Source: Lucinisca nassula (lineage: Eukaryota > Mollusca > Bivalvia > Lucinida > Lucinidae). Taken from it: a stretch of 64,000 nt of DNA. Made by a program: the position numbers and the translations under genes. Where the stretch lies: assembly GCA_963580285.1 (NCBI GenBank), contig OY757010.1, forward strand, positions 153,514,763 through 153,578,762, in the 5' to 3' direction. Positions 1 through 9,351 of the stretch are shown here, one piece after another (the first letter of the stretch is position 1; each line of letters begins with the position of its first letter). Under the pieces are notes generated by a model, which saw only the letters and a list, made by a program, of their open reading frames with translations, was not told the DNA's origin and searched no databases.

Positions 1-76
1 CTTTCCGTTTGGTGTCTCTGATGGGAGCTGTGGGTTAATTATATCGATTCCTGATCATTGCCTCTACTTCTATTTT
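1..76 (+). mobile_element. PLE 3'-module fragment, cut by window edge
   Basis: This is the last ~75 bp of the 3' module that follows the RT gene of the Penelope-like elements in this window (compare 62,990-63,078 and 57,600-57,700). Shared landmarks are the run TTTGGTGTCTCTGATGGGAG and the terminal TCGATTCCTGATCATTGCC. The left part lies outside the window. Solo 3' modules like this are expected from 5'-truncated retrotransposition. Confidence 0.7.
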
Positions 77-616
77 GGTATCTACCGAATAAGAAAGAAA
101 ACTATTACACTGTGAAATAGGTTTGGAAACAATTTTCAGGACATCCCTTTGTAGGTCTTGTACATGTGTCCTGTTCAATTTTGATGCACAGCGACCAAGT
201 ATTTATCTTTGTTAAGAGACTGTTCCAACGTATATTTTAGGAGGGCTGTTCATGACGGTAGCTCATTGGTTAGGGCTCTTGCCTCAAATGCTGGAGGCCT
301 CTGTTTCGATTATCGGCAATGGTAATATAATTGCGGTGTCCGAAAATCCTCTAATAGTATCATTTATATGGATGGATGCCTTAAAGTGAACCGATTTGCG
401 TATCGGGACGTTACTTGTAGGCCCGCGTGTGCAGGGAGAATCATCCCCTGTGCAGGTTAAAGTCCCTGCATTAATAATTACGCGATTACTGTAGGATTTC
501 ATTCCACAAATCTGGTGTTAATGTAATGCACACTGACGGGTAATAGTCGGGTGTGACCGGTAGATAAACGGACATCAAGGGATACTCTCTCCATTTCCTT
601 AAACACGCCACTGACA
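77..616. other. No gene; possible tRNA-like SINE head near 253
   Basis: No coding sequence is supported. At about 253-312 the text resembles a tRNA head: a box A-like TAGCTCATTGG (one mismatch to consensus) and a box B-like GTTTCGATTAT about 40 bp later. It has no second copy in the window, so a SINE call is tentative. Confidence 0.25.
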
Positions 617-875
617 CTAATTGTGTTCCTTCTCAACCTGCTGAGTTTGAACACGGGGATGCCAAACCAGCGAGGTATTTGCTAGCTGAGTACGAATCAA
701 TGTCTTGTATGCAAACAGCCTTAGTCTTCCTAGCTGCAAAAGCAAACTAAGTCTAAGAAGTCCTATTGTTTTAGTTGCTTTGGATGTGCTTTGGATGTGA
801 TCTCTGAAATATGCTGACCTCAATCCTCAATGAAGAACGCAAGTGATGGTGATACCAAGATATTTGACGGATTGA

Positions 876-1036
876 GTACGTGAGTTTTTTTACGTCTCAC
901 CAACAGCTAAGGTCATACGGAGACGGGACCTCGGTTTAAAGACTCATCCGAAAGTCTGGAGAAGCCCGGTATCGATCCTGCGATCCCTGGTTTACAAGGC
1001 GAATAGCATAACCACTACACCACGGAGGCTTCTTGG
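876..1036 (-). mobile_element. SINE-4 (tRNA-derived) with 8-bp TSD
   Basis: On the minus strand it begins with a tRNA-like head: box A TGGTGTAGTGG, box B-like GATCGATACCG. The body contains CTCCAGACTTTCGGATGAG and the tail ACGTAAAAA. The target duplication CGGATTGA flanks it exactly (868-875 and 1037-1044). It interrupts the LINE-2 RT relic between the codons for QIQS and VKYLG, so it is younger than that LINE. Confidence 0.85.
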
Positions 1037-1220
1037 CGGATTGAATCTGGTCCAGTGTTTGCTGGTTAATAAAAAGTCACACATAATCTGCTAGTCTGGA
1101 ATGTGCCGTAACACCTTCATTGACGGATATTTTGCCACATTGAACGTCGTCTGCCTAACGGCCTTCCAAATGAACTAGGCTAGACAATCGGCTACACAAG
1201 CGATCTCGTAGAATGGTACC

Positions 1221-1425
1221 GGCCTCGGTAGTTCAGTCGGATGCGCGTCTGACTGGTGATCAGGAGGACGCGGGTTCGACACTTTCCGGGGTCGTCAACA
1301 TTCTTTCGTGGAGATTGATCATGGAATCTTTTCTACGGTCATTCTCTCCCTTCAACTGATTCAAGAAGGGCAGATGTCAGTTTCTGGCGAAAGAATGTGC
1401 CCTGTACCGGTTACGTATAAGCATG
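1221..1425 (+). mobile_element. SINE-5 (tRNA-derived)
   Basis: The tRNA-like head has box A TAGTTCAGTCGG and box B GGTTCGACAC. It is followed by a body with ATTCTTTCGTGGAGATTGATC and a mirrored ATTCTTTCGCC motif in the other strand. Related copies lie at 13,209-13,427 and, split, at 20,060-20,586. It is inserted in the LINE-2 relic between the FADD-like and KYLG-like blocks. No clear TSD was seen. Confidence 0.7.
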
Positions 1426-2069
1426 CCCAGGAAATGTGTGGATAGGTAAATTGACCGGCACAAAAATGACCTAAAATAGTGTTTACTGGGTCGTTTAACT
1501 GCAATACAAACAAATTCTCGTAGAATGAGACAGGTAGATTGAGAATACATATAAGCATATTACTGTACAGGACATCGTCTCCAGCAAACAAACGGACGCA
1601 TGGCCATTATCAAGTATATCGTTAAAAAAAAACAAACAATTAAACGATCGGTCTCAGTACCAAACTATGGGGAACCCCAGGCCAAACATGAACTGGAGTT
1701 GATGCTTGGCCATCTAGTACAATATGTTCTAAGAAAGGATTAATTATCCTTTGGAAGCAAGTAATTCACCACATAACTTAAATTATGGAGTGTACAAGGT
1801 TTTCTGAGCCAGACTAGCTAGTTACGGCAAATTAAGCCTCATCGTGATCCTGAAATAAAGTTTCTTATTGTGAGCGCCCAAAGACCAACGAGCTACTCCT
1901 CCTTTGTGAGGACACATCCTTTAGTGGTCTTATCTGTAAAGTAGTAAGTTGGTAACGAAACGACCGCATTTCTTTTTTCTAACCGAGAAACACCGTCTCA
2001 AACATTTCGGTTCTGATTTTTTGTTGGTAACGCCTGCTAAGTATTACACGAATAAAGGGTAGAGGAGCG

Positions 2070-2167
2070 GATAGACTGTTCAAAAGTGGTCTTTAAGAAG
2101 TGGTCTTTAAAACCACTTTTGAACAGTCCAACAGGTGGTCTTAATACAGGATTTTTACTGTATTAAA
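2070..2167 (+). mobile_element. MITE-D, right part only
   Basis: Matches the right end of the complete MITE-D at 20,968-21,176: the internal palindrome GTTCAAAAGTGGTC / GACCACTTTTGAAC, then CAGGTGGTCTTAATAC and the terminal repeat ending TTTACTGTA. The left terminal repeat is missing; sequence similarity starts just left of the palindrome. Confidence 0.75.
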
Positions 2168-2810
2168 TAGGATAGATATGCCATACAGACTCGCTTGTAT
2201 TTGTGTAAGTAAACATCAGACGCGGGCTTGCACTGTTTAGAACCCCACAGATCAGATCAGGTTGTTTGCAAAACGTTCAGCCATTTTAAGTAGATAACAT
2301 CCATGCCTACTGTTTACCCGTTTTATTTGTACTCGGCTTTACAAAAAGAAGCAATTTAGCCCCATGGGGTCCCATCTAATCGAGGACGAAAGTTATACAT
2401 CTTAGGCCTAGTTAATGTTTATACATCTTAGACCTAATTAATGTTTGTCATCCTTAAAGTCAATGTACTTGCTACGACTATTCTTAATTACCTTAATATT
2501 TTAGTTATCCTGCATTGAATGAACCGCATTCTTCATCAAAATTGTTCCATGAAAAAAGTAGAAATATTCATTAACAGCTGTTACGTTGATCGGGTCGTTT
2601 CAGCTTTTTATAAAAGCAACCCTTATCTTTTACCATAGCACTCATCATCAACCATCAAGGTTCCGATGGATAATGTAATTGTTATGGGTCATATGTTTGC
2701 ACATATTGGTTACTAATCGAATTCATGTCTGTTCATGTTAATAATCTATTCGTGCTGGTGACCAATAATACTGGTGTCTGTCCATTCTTGCGACAATGCA
2801 TAAAAGTAGC
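2168..2810. other. Non-coding; L-palindrome trace and a short direct duplication
   Basis: No gene. Around 2,234-2,300 there is a degenerate trace of the MITE-L arm (ACTGTTT...GTTTGCAAAACG...TCAGCCATTTT). A ~27-bp stretch beginning TATACATCTTAG is directly duplicated at 2,393-2,446. The rest is AT-rich and not repeated elsewhere in the window. Confidence 0.4.
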
Positions 2811-3342
2811 TACAGTAGAACTTCGATGGCTCGAACAGCGATGGCTCGTTTACCATGGATGTGTCGAACCCATTTTTGAGCCCCTAGCGAAATCCTCTAC
2901 ATAAGAAATAGTGGGGGATAACTAGGGAGATTTTAGTTTATTATCTTGCAAATGTATGCTGTGTGTACTCATTAGAATCGCCTCGATGAGGCGATTCTAA
3001 TGAGTACACACAGCATACATTTTAATTATAGAACACCGAAAAGATGTCTAAAAGTATCTCGTTATGCCTCCTGACAGTAACCTCAGTACTACGCTGTGGC
3101 TCGAACTACCCATGTCTCGAACATAGTTTCGAGGTCCCAAAGGTGTTCGAGCCATTGAGCGAGCGAGTTTTAGTTTTACGTCCCACCAACAGCTAAGGTC
3201 ATACGGAGACGGGGCCTCGATTTAAAGACTCATCCGAAAGTCTGGAGAAGCCCGGGATCGATCTTGCGATCCCTGGTTTACAAGGCGAGTAGCATAACTA
3301 CTGCGCCACAGGGGCTTCTCGAGCCATTGAAGTTTGACTGTA
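2811..3342. mobile_element. Hpn-C MITE with internal hairpin, SINE-4 nested
   Basis: The terminal inverted repeats read TACAGTAGAACTTCGATGG on the left and (complement) TACAGTCAAACTTCAATGG on the right. TA-starting ends like these are typical of Tc1/mariner-group MITEs. At 2,962-3,025 it carries a near-perfect hairpin with arms ATGCTGTGTGTACTCATTAG and complement, and centre GCCTCGATGAGGC. That centre is the same hairpin core found in Hpn-A and Hpn-B despite unrelated termini. SINE-4 is nested close to the right end with a 12-bp TSD. Confidence 0.85.
3159..3318 (-). mobile_element. SINE-4 nested in Hpn-C, 12-bp TSD
   Basis: Same family as 876-1036. Exact target duplication TCGAGCCATTGA at 3,147-3,158 and 3,319-3,330. 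The 3' tail on the minus strand ends in CTCGCTCGCTC. The TSD identifies the ends of this SINE precisely and shows it postdates the Hpn-C element. Confidence 0.9.
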
Positions 3343-3443
3343 TTCATACTGATGACCTGATCCAACTGATGAGGAGCAAAACGGGCTAAGTCAATGTGCT
3401 GAACACTTTCAATATTCAGTCACTTTCAGTTATAACCCGCCTA

Positions 3444-3725
3444 ACCACGAAAACACGCGTGTATGATTTCGACCCCATTGAACCCCACATTGTAGTAAAA
3501 CTGGGGTTTATAGGGGTAAACCTTATTTTTCTTATTTCTCCTCAAAGATATAGATTGTTGGCACTCGTTAGAACCGTCTCGATGGGGCAGTTCTAACGTG
3601 TATCCATAGTCTATATTTTGAGCAGAAATAAGAAAAGAAAAATATCACACTTTTTCATCTGAAAATTTTTATTTTTTCGGTTTTTATAATTTACAATGTA
3701 TTTGTATAGGCGTGTTTTCGTAATG
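3444..3725 (+). mobile_element. Hpn-A MITE
   Basis: Left end CACGAAAACACGC, right end GGCGTGTTTTCGTAATG. The left half contains a small secondary hairpin of the CCCCAC...GTGGGG / CTGGGG type. The main hairpin (about 3,525-3,640) has the GTTAGAACCG core with several arm substitutions. Flanked by unrelated AT-rich sequence; no convincing TSD. Confidence 0.8.
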
Positions 3726-3883
3726 CAAAATATAACAAAGCGCGCCTATATAGGCGATGGAAAGGTACAGCGATTAATTCCGCAACAAACCACTGGGCGG
3801 AATAGCGTGACGAGTGACGTCAAAAAATACCCACCGTTTCATGACTTCATTCCTTAGCCGGTGATTCTTGCATCAAAGTACTA

Positions 3884-4122
3884 CAAAAAAAATATGAATT
3901 GCCTATATAATTTTGACCCCCTTGAATCCCACTTTTTGTATAGAAAAACTGGGGTTTACAGGGCTCTAAAATATAGATTGCGGGTACTTGTTAGAACCGC
4001 CTCGATGAGTACCCACAATCTATATTTTGAGCAGAAATAAATCACAATTTTTCATCTTAAAAATTTCGTTAATTTCGGCGGTAAAGTTAACAATGTATTT
4101 GTATAGGCGTGTTTTCGTAATG
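3884..4122 (+). mobile_element. Hpn-A MITE with collapsed hairpin
   Basis: Right end GGCGTGTTTTCGTAATG is intact and the left end is degenerate. The main hairpin has lost most of its right stem: GTTAGAACCGCCTCGATGAG is followed directly by TACCCACAATC, so the GCGGTTCTAACG part of the right arm is deleted. This is a loss event within the palindrome. Confidence 0.75.
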
Positions 4123-4487
4123 GAGTGTAATATAGTCAGTACTGTCAACGGGATTGGAAGGAAACAACAAAATGCTTGTCGATTTTAAGTGCGTTAGAAT
4201 AGACAATAGTTCAGTTCAAGTGTGTGTTTTGTTCAGTAATAAATCACAGTTTGCCAGTCAGTTGAAAGTAGACAAACCACTCGCGCTGCGCATTCGTAAA
4301 TTGATCTACTTTACATCTGACATCCAAACTGTGATTAATTACTAAACAAATCACTACTAGACCAGATTTATTTCTTATAGTAGGAGAGTGTCGGGTCATT
4401 AAAAGAAGGGAAACGTTTTAGGAACCAAACAATTAGCGCAAAAACCTAATAACCTACGCAGGCATACATCGCTGAAACAAAGTTGAA
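4123..4487. other. No recognised feature
   Basis: A 63-codon open frame at 4,154-4,345 (+) shows no recognisable domain and is probably chance. Nothing else is supported here. Confidence 0.4.
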
Positions 4488-4815
4488 ACTAGTTTCAACC
4501 TTGTTTCAACGTTGAGTGCCTTCAGCCTTGTTTCAACGTTGAGTGCCTTCAGCCTTGTTACAACGTTGACTGCCTTCAGCCTTGTTACAACGTCGAGTGC
4601 CTTCAGCCTTGTTTCAACGTTGAGTGACTTCAGCCTTGTTTCAACGTTGAGTGCCTTCAGCCTTGTTTCAACATTGTGTGCCTTCAGCCTTGTTTCAACG
4701 TTGAGTTACTTCAGCCTTGTTTCAACGTTGAGTGCCTTCAGCCTTGTTTCAACATTTTGTGCCTTCAGTTTTGTTTCAACGTTGAGTGCCTTCAGCCTTG
4801 TTCCAAAGTTGAGTG
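4488..4815 (+). repeat. 27-bp minisatellite, ~12 units, open in one frame
   Basis: Tandem units of 27 bp based on GTGCCTTCAGCCTTGTTTCA plus ACGTTGA, with a few substitutions per unit. Because 27 is a multiple of three, a 107-codon frame (4,512-4,835, +) stays open and spells a nine-residue repeat SAFSLVSTL with small changes. No splice, promoter or homology evidence says it is expressed; the open frame follows from the period. Confidence 0.85.
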
Positions 4816-5242
4816 CCTGCTGGGGAAAGACTTAAGGGTAAGGTAATTGTATCGACTATTCTACTCTAACAACTAAACGACAACGATGGGCAACTGCTAG
4901 TAAATTCCATTGCTATACGATTCACTTATTCGTACTTTATTTTTTGTGAGTCTAATGCATGCTTGTTATTTTTAAACAACTGTTAGTAATGACAGTATGA
5001 CTATACATGAACGGTTCATTGCGACGCTGATGCATTCAACCCTTACCAAACTGTTGAATTTAACTTCTTTATCGGATTAGAAAAAAAATCATCAAACAGA
5101 ATAGACTGTGTTCTGAAAGTACTTTCAGGTTTTGCAGTAGTATCACTGAAAAAGAACATCTCACATCAGTAAAGAATGTATCCCCCATGAGGTTCTCCCC
5201 AGATAGTATTATGGGATAATTGGTCTTTCAACCGTTGTTTAA
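4816..5242. other. No recognised feature
   Basis: AT-rich sequence without repeat similarity inside the window and without a supported coding frame. Confidence 0.4.
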
Positions 5243-5530
5243 AATCTGTGGTCGTTTTATTTGTATGTTCTTGGGGATGTGGCACTGATGAGTTAGAAAT
5301 TCTTCATGCGGACTGAGTAATTGTATGTCTAAACCACAACACAACCAAGGACGAGGATTGCGGCCACTTAAAAAAGTTTTAATACCACACCCACTCCCCG
5401 TAAAACCTTTTAACTGACCGTTTCAATGGGGTTCTTCTGTCCTGGTTTTCCAGTGCGGTTCTTCTGTCGTGTTTTTTTTATTGTTACTGTGTAGTTCGTA
5501 TGTGTATGTATAGCTAATATATGGCTTTTT
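5243..5530 (+). mobile_element. Diverged PLE 3'-module fragment
   Basis: Shares the ordered landmarks of the PLE 3' module: TCTTGGGGATGTGGCACTGATGAGTTAG near 5,270 (two adjoining landmark blocks), CATGCGGACTGA, GGGCGAGG-like GGACGAGGATTGCGGCCAC and ACTGACCGTTTC...GGTTCTTCTGTC. It lacks the terminal ATTCCTGATCATTGCC part and runs into SINE-1. Confidence 0.6.
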
Positions 5531-5535
5531 TTGGA

Positions 5536-5818
5536 CCGGCCCCGATAGCTCAGTTGGTAGAGTGTCCGCTCCGGGGAACGGGAGGTCACGGGTTCGATCC
5601 CGGGCCGCGACATACCAAAGTCGTTAAAAATGGTACTAGCTGCTCCTCGCTTGGCACTCAAATTTACGGGGTAGAGCTAGGACTGGTCGACCCAGTGTCA
5701 GGATAATGTGACTGGGTGTGGTATCATGTAATGTGTCTGGGACATGATACTTCAGTGAGGCAGCACTATAAAAGTGAGCATTGAGCTCCCTGTCGCAACC
5801 AGACACCGTCGTGATATA
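5536..5818 (+). mobile_element. SINE-1 (tRNA-derived), 3' end lost at LINE junction
   Basis: Classic tRNA head: box A TAGCTCAGTTGG at ~5,545 and box B GGTTCGATCCC at ~5,591, followed by a ~200-bp body ending GCAACCAGACACCGTCGTGA. Complete copies at 40,535 and 21,652 continue with GAAAGCGACGTTAAA and a CA tail. Here that 3' end is absent and the sequence joins the 3' end of the minus-strand LINE at ~5,819, so a deletion or recombination fused the two. Confidence 0.85.
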
Positions 5819-6013
5819 CTCAATGTGGCCAAACAAAAGACTGTTAGTGGTTGGTTGACAGGGCTCTGTAGCCTTGGCCATCATTTCGATTCGTATTCTG
5901 TTGTATTTCTGGCACTCAAATAAGTAATGTTTTGTTGTTTCAGCAGTTCCACAAGTACAGTTAGGGTCATTAACAATGTTTTTAGGAAGAGATGATGACT
6001 GAGAGAGCTGCAA
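5819..6013 (-). pseudogene. LINE C-terminal Cys/His motif region
   Basis: In a shifted frame relative to the RT half, the text reads NDPNCTCGTAETTKHYLFEC, a CxC-x8-H-x4-C arrangement found at the C-terminus of CR1/L2-like ORF2 proteins. Two small frameshifts separate it from the RT. It runs into SINE-1 sequence at 5,818. Confidence 0.75.
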
Positions 6014-6056
6014 GAAGTTCTCAGCCGAGCATGTTGAATCTGAGCAGATCTTTCAC

Positions 6057-6941
6057 CTATATAATAATATTTAGGAGGTTTGCTTGATTTTCATTAATAC
6101 GAGTTTTGAAAATTTCCACTGAATTTACATCTCTGACGTCAGGACTCAGTTCATTCCAGGCTCTGATACTAGATGGTAAAAAGGAGTTGTAATAAAGCTG
6201 GGTTCTGGACATTGTTTGTCTAATGTTCGTTGAATTTCGAAGCCCATAGACTGTGGTATTTTCTACTAATGGAGGTACTAAGGTGGAAAGATAAGTTGGG
6301 GTTATATTATTATTCATTTTGTGAAATAAATAAAGTTTATGATGTCTACGTCTACATTGTAAAGTTTCCCAGCCGGTTTCTCTATAGAGCATTTCCAAGG
6401 ATGCCAACTTGGTAGCACCTGTAACAATTCGTGCTGCTTCAACTTGTATTTTCTCTAGGGCATTTACTTCGTACCTGGTGCAGTTATCCCATACGACGTA
6501 CTCTAACAGGGGTCTGATAAATGAAACATATATCTTTTCAAGGGCTTGTCTATCAAGAGTAAATTTAAACTTGCGCATAACGTTTATTCTAGTCCAAGCT
6601 TTTAAGGTTATATAGCTATTATGCTCATGCCAGGTCCCGTCACTAGAAAGAAAGATTCCGAGATGCTTATGACAAGATACCTCCTGAATAGGTTCATTAT
6701 TCATCAAAAGTGGCGGGTGGAGGGGTTTATTTATTTTCCTAGAAAGCAGTAAGGCCTCAGACTTTGCAGGGTTAAATTTGACAAGCCAGCGTTCTGCCCA
6801 AACATGTATTTTATCTAAATCTGAATTTAACTGTCTGGCAGCATCATTAGGGTCATCGACGATCAAATATAAGGTTGTATCGTCGGCAAAAAGACGAACA
6901 GAAGAATCTATGTTGTCTACGATATCATTTATGTAAATCAA
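6057..6941 (-). pseudogene. LINE reverse transcriptase, C-terminal half and thumb
   Basis: Begins LIYINDIVD and carries VRLFADDTTLY (motif C, catalytic Asp pair, about 6,879-6,890). The palm/thumb blocks follow: WLVKFNPAKSEALL, CHKHLGIFLSS, FIRPLLEYVVWDNC. It then has the RNSTNIRQTMSRTQLYYNSFLP region typical of CR1/L2-type elements. Frame ends at TAG near 6,057. Confidence 0.85.
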
Positions 6942-6995
6942 GAAAAGAAGCGGGCCTGATATAGAACCCTGAGGTACACCTGCTTTAATGAAAAG

Positions 6996-7811
6996 TCAAT
7001 CAGAAACCCCACCTGGTATAACTACCCTCTGCTTTCTGTTTGAAAGATTACTAGCAAGCCATTGTAGAAGAGTTGAATTTATACCTACTTCATTTAATTT
7101 GTGCAGCAAGCCTCTATGCCAGACTCTATCAAAAGCCTTGCTTATATCGCAAAATACCGCCCTCACCTCTTTTCCATCATCTAAAGCTTTGCAGAAAGTG
7201 TTGTAAATGTCAACAAGTTGATTTACCGTGGAATCTCCTGGAGAAAACCGCGATTGTAAACATGTGATTATGTTGTGCTCTTTGAAAAAATTGAATAGAT
7301 GCTTATGAACTATCTTTTCCATGACTTTTCCAATAGTACTAAGAAGAGATATTGGTCTGTAATTACTGATAAGCGATGGGTCGTCCTTTTTGAACAAAGG
7401 AGAAACATTAGCTTCCTTCTGCTTGTTGGGAAAGTCACATTTGGATAGAGAATAATTGAAGAGGTCACTTAACGGATTTGACAGGGGTTCGGCAAGTTCT
7501 TTTAGAATCCTGTTATTTATGTTATCTGGGCCTGATGCTTTACCTAATTTTAAACATTTTAGAGTATCTTCGACTTCTTTTGGTTGAAATTGCATGGTAC
7601 TTAGTTTCGGGGTGTTATGATTAATAGTACAAGCTAACGTTGCAGACTGGTCATCTATCAATGTTTGTTCTACAAAATAACTGTTTAGAAGATTTGCCTT
7701 TTCCGAATCATCTGAAATATATACATTGTCTTTAACAAGAGGAGGAATACTTGAGTTTTGCGATGGTTTAATAAATAATTTAAGTGTTTTCCAGTAATCT
7801 TGTGCTGACAA
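6996..7811 (-). pseudogene. LINE reverse transcriptase, N-terminal half
   Basis: Contains the non-LTR RT blocks in order: KASGPDNI, FKKDDPSLISNYRPISLL, a degraded SRFSPGDST (family FRxGxST), and AVFCDISKAFDRVWH, whose Asp is the motif A catalytic residue. It stops at a TGA just before the AGVPQGSISGP block (motif B). Conserved aromatic residues occur at that position in relatives, so a TGG to TGA change is the simplest reading. Confidence 0.85.
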
Positions 7812-7826
7812 ATTGTTTGTTTTTAG

Positions 7827-8618
7827 TTAATTTGCAAGAGAAGCTAAGTAATTTTGCTTAGACTTACGGAGCAGACTGATAACAACGTTTCTTGCTTGTT
7901 TAAATCGAGTATATGTGTTTGTACTATGGTCACGTTTATATTTTCTAAATAGCCTATTTCGTTTTCTCATAGATTTGCGAATATTTGAGTTTATCCAAGG
8001 TAAATCTCGAGGTCTTATAGTGACGGTTTTATAAGGTATACATTGCTCTGCCAAAGTTAATAAATTATCTGTAAATGATTCCGCATATGTGTTTACATCA
8101 TCATTTCGTATTGTATTCCACTCAAAATCTGATACCTGTTGACGAAGTTCTGCGTAATTACCTCGATCATATAACCAAATTTTACGAGTAAATGATTGTG
8201 GGTTATGTTTCTTAAAATTAAAAATGCAAAAAGTAGGACAGTGATACCTAATATCTTGCATTAAGAAAGGTTCGCCAACTCCAGAAAGATTTATAGAATG
8301 CATATTACTAACCATAATTAAATCAATAATAGTTGATGAATATTCGGTATAATTTGTAGGTTCATGTATAAGTTGATTAAGGTTATATTGCTGACATAAA
8401 TCAGAAATTTTCCTTTCAGATTGCGTATTTAGGATGTTCAAATTAAAATCACCTAGTACAATAATATCCGCTATGCCCGTGTCTACAGCTGAACCAATAG
8501 AATTTTCAATTTCATTTAAAACAAGAGGTGTAGAGTTCGGCGGTCTATAAAAGGTTCCAACCAAAATTTTCCTATTTCTAATATTTACTTCTATCCACAT
8601 GCATTCTATGTTTATCAA
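7827..8618 (-). pseudogene. LINE APE endonuclease, C-terminal part, and linker
   Basis: Continues the same frame as the preceding segment. Conserved endonuclease blocks are GTFYRPP, IVLGDFNLN (metal-binding GDFN) and IDLIMVSN. The usual SDH terminal motif is replaced by DIRYHCPTF, as in several CR1-group elements. After ~residue 150 a basic linker (RKSMRKRNRLFRKYKR) leads towards the RT. It ends at a TAA stop and the frame resumes at 7,811. Confidence 0.85.
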
Positions 8619-8636
8619 TTCTAGGTCACCCCTACA

Positions 8637-9080
8637 TTAAAATGGAATACCAGTTTTTACATACACCGCTATACCACCATGACTATCCCCAATCCTGTCA
8701 CGCCGAAATGGAACTTGAAAACTATTAAATGCAATATCTTGATTCGTAATTGTATCATTTAGCCATGTTTCAGTGAGAGAAATAACGTCGAAGTTGGACA
8801 ATTCGGGCTCAACTATATCTACCTTATGTAAGAGACTTTGTACATTGTAGTGAACCAATGAAAAATTGCCTTCAAAAATTGGAAAAGCGGACGAGGAAGA
8901 TTCACTTGAAATGTCGCTTTGTGGTCCCGGATTTTTTTCTACGTCACCAGATAAATATAAAATCATAGCCAGAAATACAAAGAATTCGAATAAATTAAAA
9001 CGTTTAACTCCCTTTAGTCTGAGTAATCTACAGTAATGCAAACCTATACGTGCCCTATAGACATTCAAATCAATAGGCAT
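8637..9080 (-). pseudogene. LINE polyprotein N-terminus: hydrophobic segment, 2A motif, start of APE endonuclease
   Basis: 147 codons. Residues ~28-42 are strongly hydrophobic (FNLFEFFVFLAMILYL), followed at once by SGDVEKNPGP, a perfect 2A ribosome-skipping consensus ending at residue 53. From ~residue 75 an APE-type endonuclease begins: HYNVQSL, then SLTETWLND with the catalytic Glu. A TAA stop truncates it in frame, and the same frame continues at 8,618. 2A motifs near the N-terminus of CR1-like LINEs are known from sea urchin and other invertebrates; the skipping activity of this copy is inferred from the motif only. Confidence 0.85.
8932..8967 (-). other. 2A-type ribosome-skipping motif
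   Basis: Codons for YLSGDVEKNPGP. The invariant D-V/I-E-x-N-P-G-P core is intact (8,932-8,955) and sits directly after a hydrophobic stretch. In known 2A peptides the ribosome releases the upstream product at the Gly codon and resumes at Pro, which would free a ~52-residue leader. Confidence 0.85.
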
Positions 9081-9189
9081 CTAAGAGATAGTCAACCAGT
9101 GCATGAAAAATGTTTGTGGGCACGTAAAGATTACCACTACACATCAACAAAGACAATGTATAGACATAAAGGCTAAAGTTATTTTATGA

Positions 9190-9285
9190 TCGTATTTCTT
9201 TCCATTTGATGTCTTGGATTGGAGGTGTGAGGTAATTGTCTCGATTCCTGATCATTGCCTTTACTTCTATTTCTTATGTTGTAAA
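9190..9285 (+). mobile_element. PLE 3'-terminus fragment
   Basis: About 95 bp matching the extreme 3' end of the PLE module: TTTCTTTCCATTTGATGTCT, GGGAGG-like GGAGGTGTGAGG, and TCGATTCCTGATCATTGCC. It lies directly upstream of the 5' end of the minus-strand LINE. Confidence 0.65.
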
Positions 9286-9351
9286 ATTATCCATCAGGTT
9301 TACCCGCTGCAAACTACGCCTCGTAATTTTCAGCGTCATTTATACGCCCTG

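Larger units (their letters stand above)
617..1810 (-). pseudogene. LINE reverse-transcriptase relic (LINE-2), SINE-interrupted
   Basis: Read on the minus strand from ~1810 downward, conceptual translation gives scattered but ordered pieces of a non-LTR retrotransposon RT. They are a PGVPHSLVLRP block (family motif PGVPQGSVLGP) near 1670, then VRLFAGDDVLYSN (family motif FADD, here with an extra residue) near 1580, then QSVKYLGITIT near 850, then the post-RT stretch AYKTLIRTQLANTSLVWHP (630-720). Stops and frameshifts separate the pieces and two SINEs are inserted (876-1036 and 1221-1425). The order and spacing match the RT and thumb of Jockey/CR1-group LINEs. It is clearly distinct from the LINE at 5.8-9.2 kb. 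This is a dead fragment and the clade is uncertain. Confidence 0.75.
5819..9150 (-). mobile_element. CR1/L2-like LINE, nearly full-length, inactivated
   Basis: One minus-strand reading frame runs from a 2A-containing N-terminus through an apurinic endonuclease (APE) and RT to a C-terminal Cys/His motif. It is broken by three in-frame stops (near 8,637, 7,812 and 6,994) and two frameshifts near the 3' end (about 6,055 and 5,990). APE plus RT in one ORF with a CxC...HYLFEC tail fits CR1/L2-group LINEs of the Jockey superfamily. No separate ORF1 or 3' tail is seen; the 3' end abuts SINE-1. So few disabling changes suggest a moderately recent insertion. Confidence 0.85.

Noticed and set aside
4488..4815. 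CRISPR-like array
   Set aside because: Units are contiguous 27-bp minisatellite repeats without unique spacers, and the genome is eukaryotic.
5536..5620. tRNA gene at the SINE-1 head
   Set aside because: Box A and box B are excellent, but the same head is followed by the same body, CA tail and TSD in other copies; it is a SINE promoter, not a tRNA gene.
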